Translations under genes and position numbers: made by a program
The notes under the pieces: generated by a model
The model's input: the letters and a program-made list of their open reading frames with translations, nothing else
What the model was told of the DNA's origin: nothing
Database searches by the model: none
Assembly: GCF_003026285.1 (NCBI RefSeq)
Contig: NZ_PYOD01000024.1
Coordinates: 1-54,889, forward strand
DNA: 54,889 nucleotides
Origin: Photobacterium profundum
GTDB lineage: Bacteria > Pseudomonadota > Gammaproteobacteria > Enterobacterales > Vibrionaceae
Direction of reading: 5' to 3'
Shown here: positions 54,714-54,889 of the stretch, piece after piece
Layout of the letters: each line of letters starts with the position of its first letter
How positions within the stretch are numbered: position 1 is the stretch's first letter

Positions 54714-54889
54714 AGTGTGAATAATGGTATTCCTTTACAACATATTGATTATAATCGGAGTTATTTGAATTGCGCCATGTTTTTTTTTGAATGCCACACA
54801 CATTAAAAATACTGTATTTTACAATTATGATTGTTAATTAATTTTAAAGATACAAAAAAGATTCAAGAAAATGATGCTCAATGTAGATT
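54714..54889. other. Upstream region of vxrA, window end
   Basis: Very AT-rich. It should hold the vxr promoter and perhaps the start of a neighbouring gene outside the window. Nothing more can be supported. Confidence 0.3.

Noticed and set aside
1..54889. CRISPR arrays, rRNA, integron or prophage
   Set aside because: No regular direct-repeat arrays, rRNA segments, integrase or phage structural genes were seen; mobile DNA is limited to the IS5-type remnants and MITEs at 45-49 kb.

Overview
The window looks like chromosomal DNA from a Vibrionaceae member, most probably a Photobacterium. It is AT-rich and carries family-typical sets: a TonB2 cluster with a TtpC-like ExbB, KtrAB of the Vibrio size, the VxrABC envelope-stress locus, and small proteins resembling Vibrio DUF families. 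The genus is inferred, not proven. The first ~112 bases contain an 18-base match to the Tn5/Nextera mosaic end, so the left edge is probably an assembly end with library adapter rather than genome.

Layout. 0.3-3.8 kb: a chemoreceptor, an M48 lipoprotein protease, MenI and a small protein. 4-13.5 kb: a phosphotransferase-like kinase, a lipoprotein with a retropepsin-like fold that lacks its catalytic Asp, a DUF2797 protein, cytochrome c' facing a cytochrome b561, fatty acid cis/trans isomerase and a ToxR/CadC-like regulator. 13.7-22 kb: a response-regulator diguanylate cyclase, YceH, a GIY-YIG protein, YaeQ, a YdcF-like protein, two glutathione transferases facing a TetR regulator, and the KtrB/KtrA potassium system. 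22.3-26.7 kb: a thiamine salvage operon (thiD-thiZ-thiX-thiY-tenA, minus strand) behind a TPP riboswitch. 27-33 kb: MelB, a LysE-type exporter, a PhnA-type protein, tRNA-Ser(UGA) with a structured, possibly repeated block beside it, and an aromatic/aspartate aminotransferase. 33.4-40.6 kb: a six-gene TonB2 operon with a good Fur box upstream, then a CpxRA-like two-component pair. 40.7-44.3 kb: an M3 oligopeptidase, two GNAT proteins and a MAPEG protein.

44.3-49.3 kb is an accessory island: a secreted beta-helix protein, a 171-bp MITE, the 3' end of an IS5-family transposase, a clearly GC-richer gene, and at its right edge inverted IS ends plus an 80-bp MITE. The GC-rich gene encodes an acyl carrier protein, a fatty acyl-AMP ligase and a PlsC-type acyltransferase in one chain. 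Its frame is broken in the ACP domain at a run of six C. It looks like imported cargo, possibly for making an unusual acylated lipid, and is the best candidate here for something undescribed.

49.4-54.7 kb (minus strand) is vxrA-vxrB-vxrC with overlapping ends, followed by a secreted glycoside hydrolase-like protein that appears to belong to the same operon. This suggests a cell-wall or surface-glycan role, in keeping with what is known of VxrAB/WigKR.
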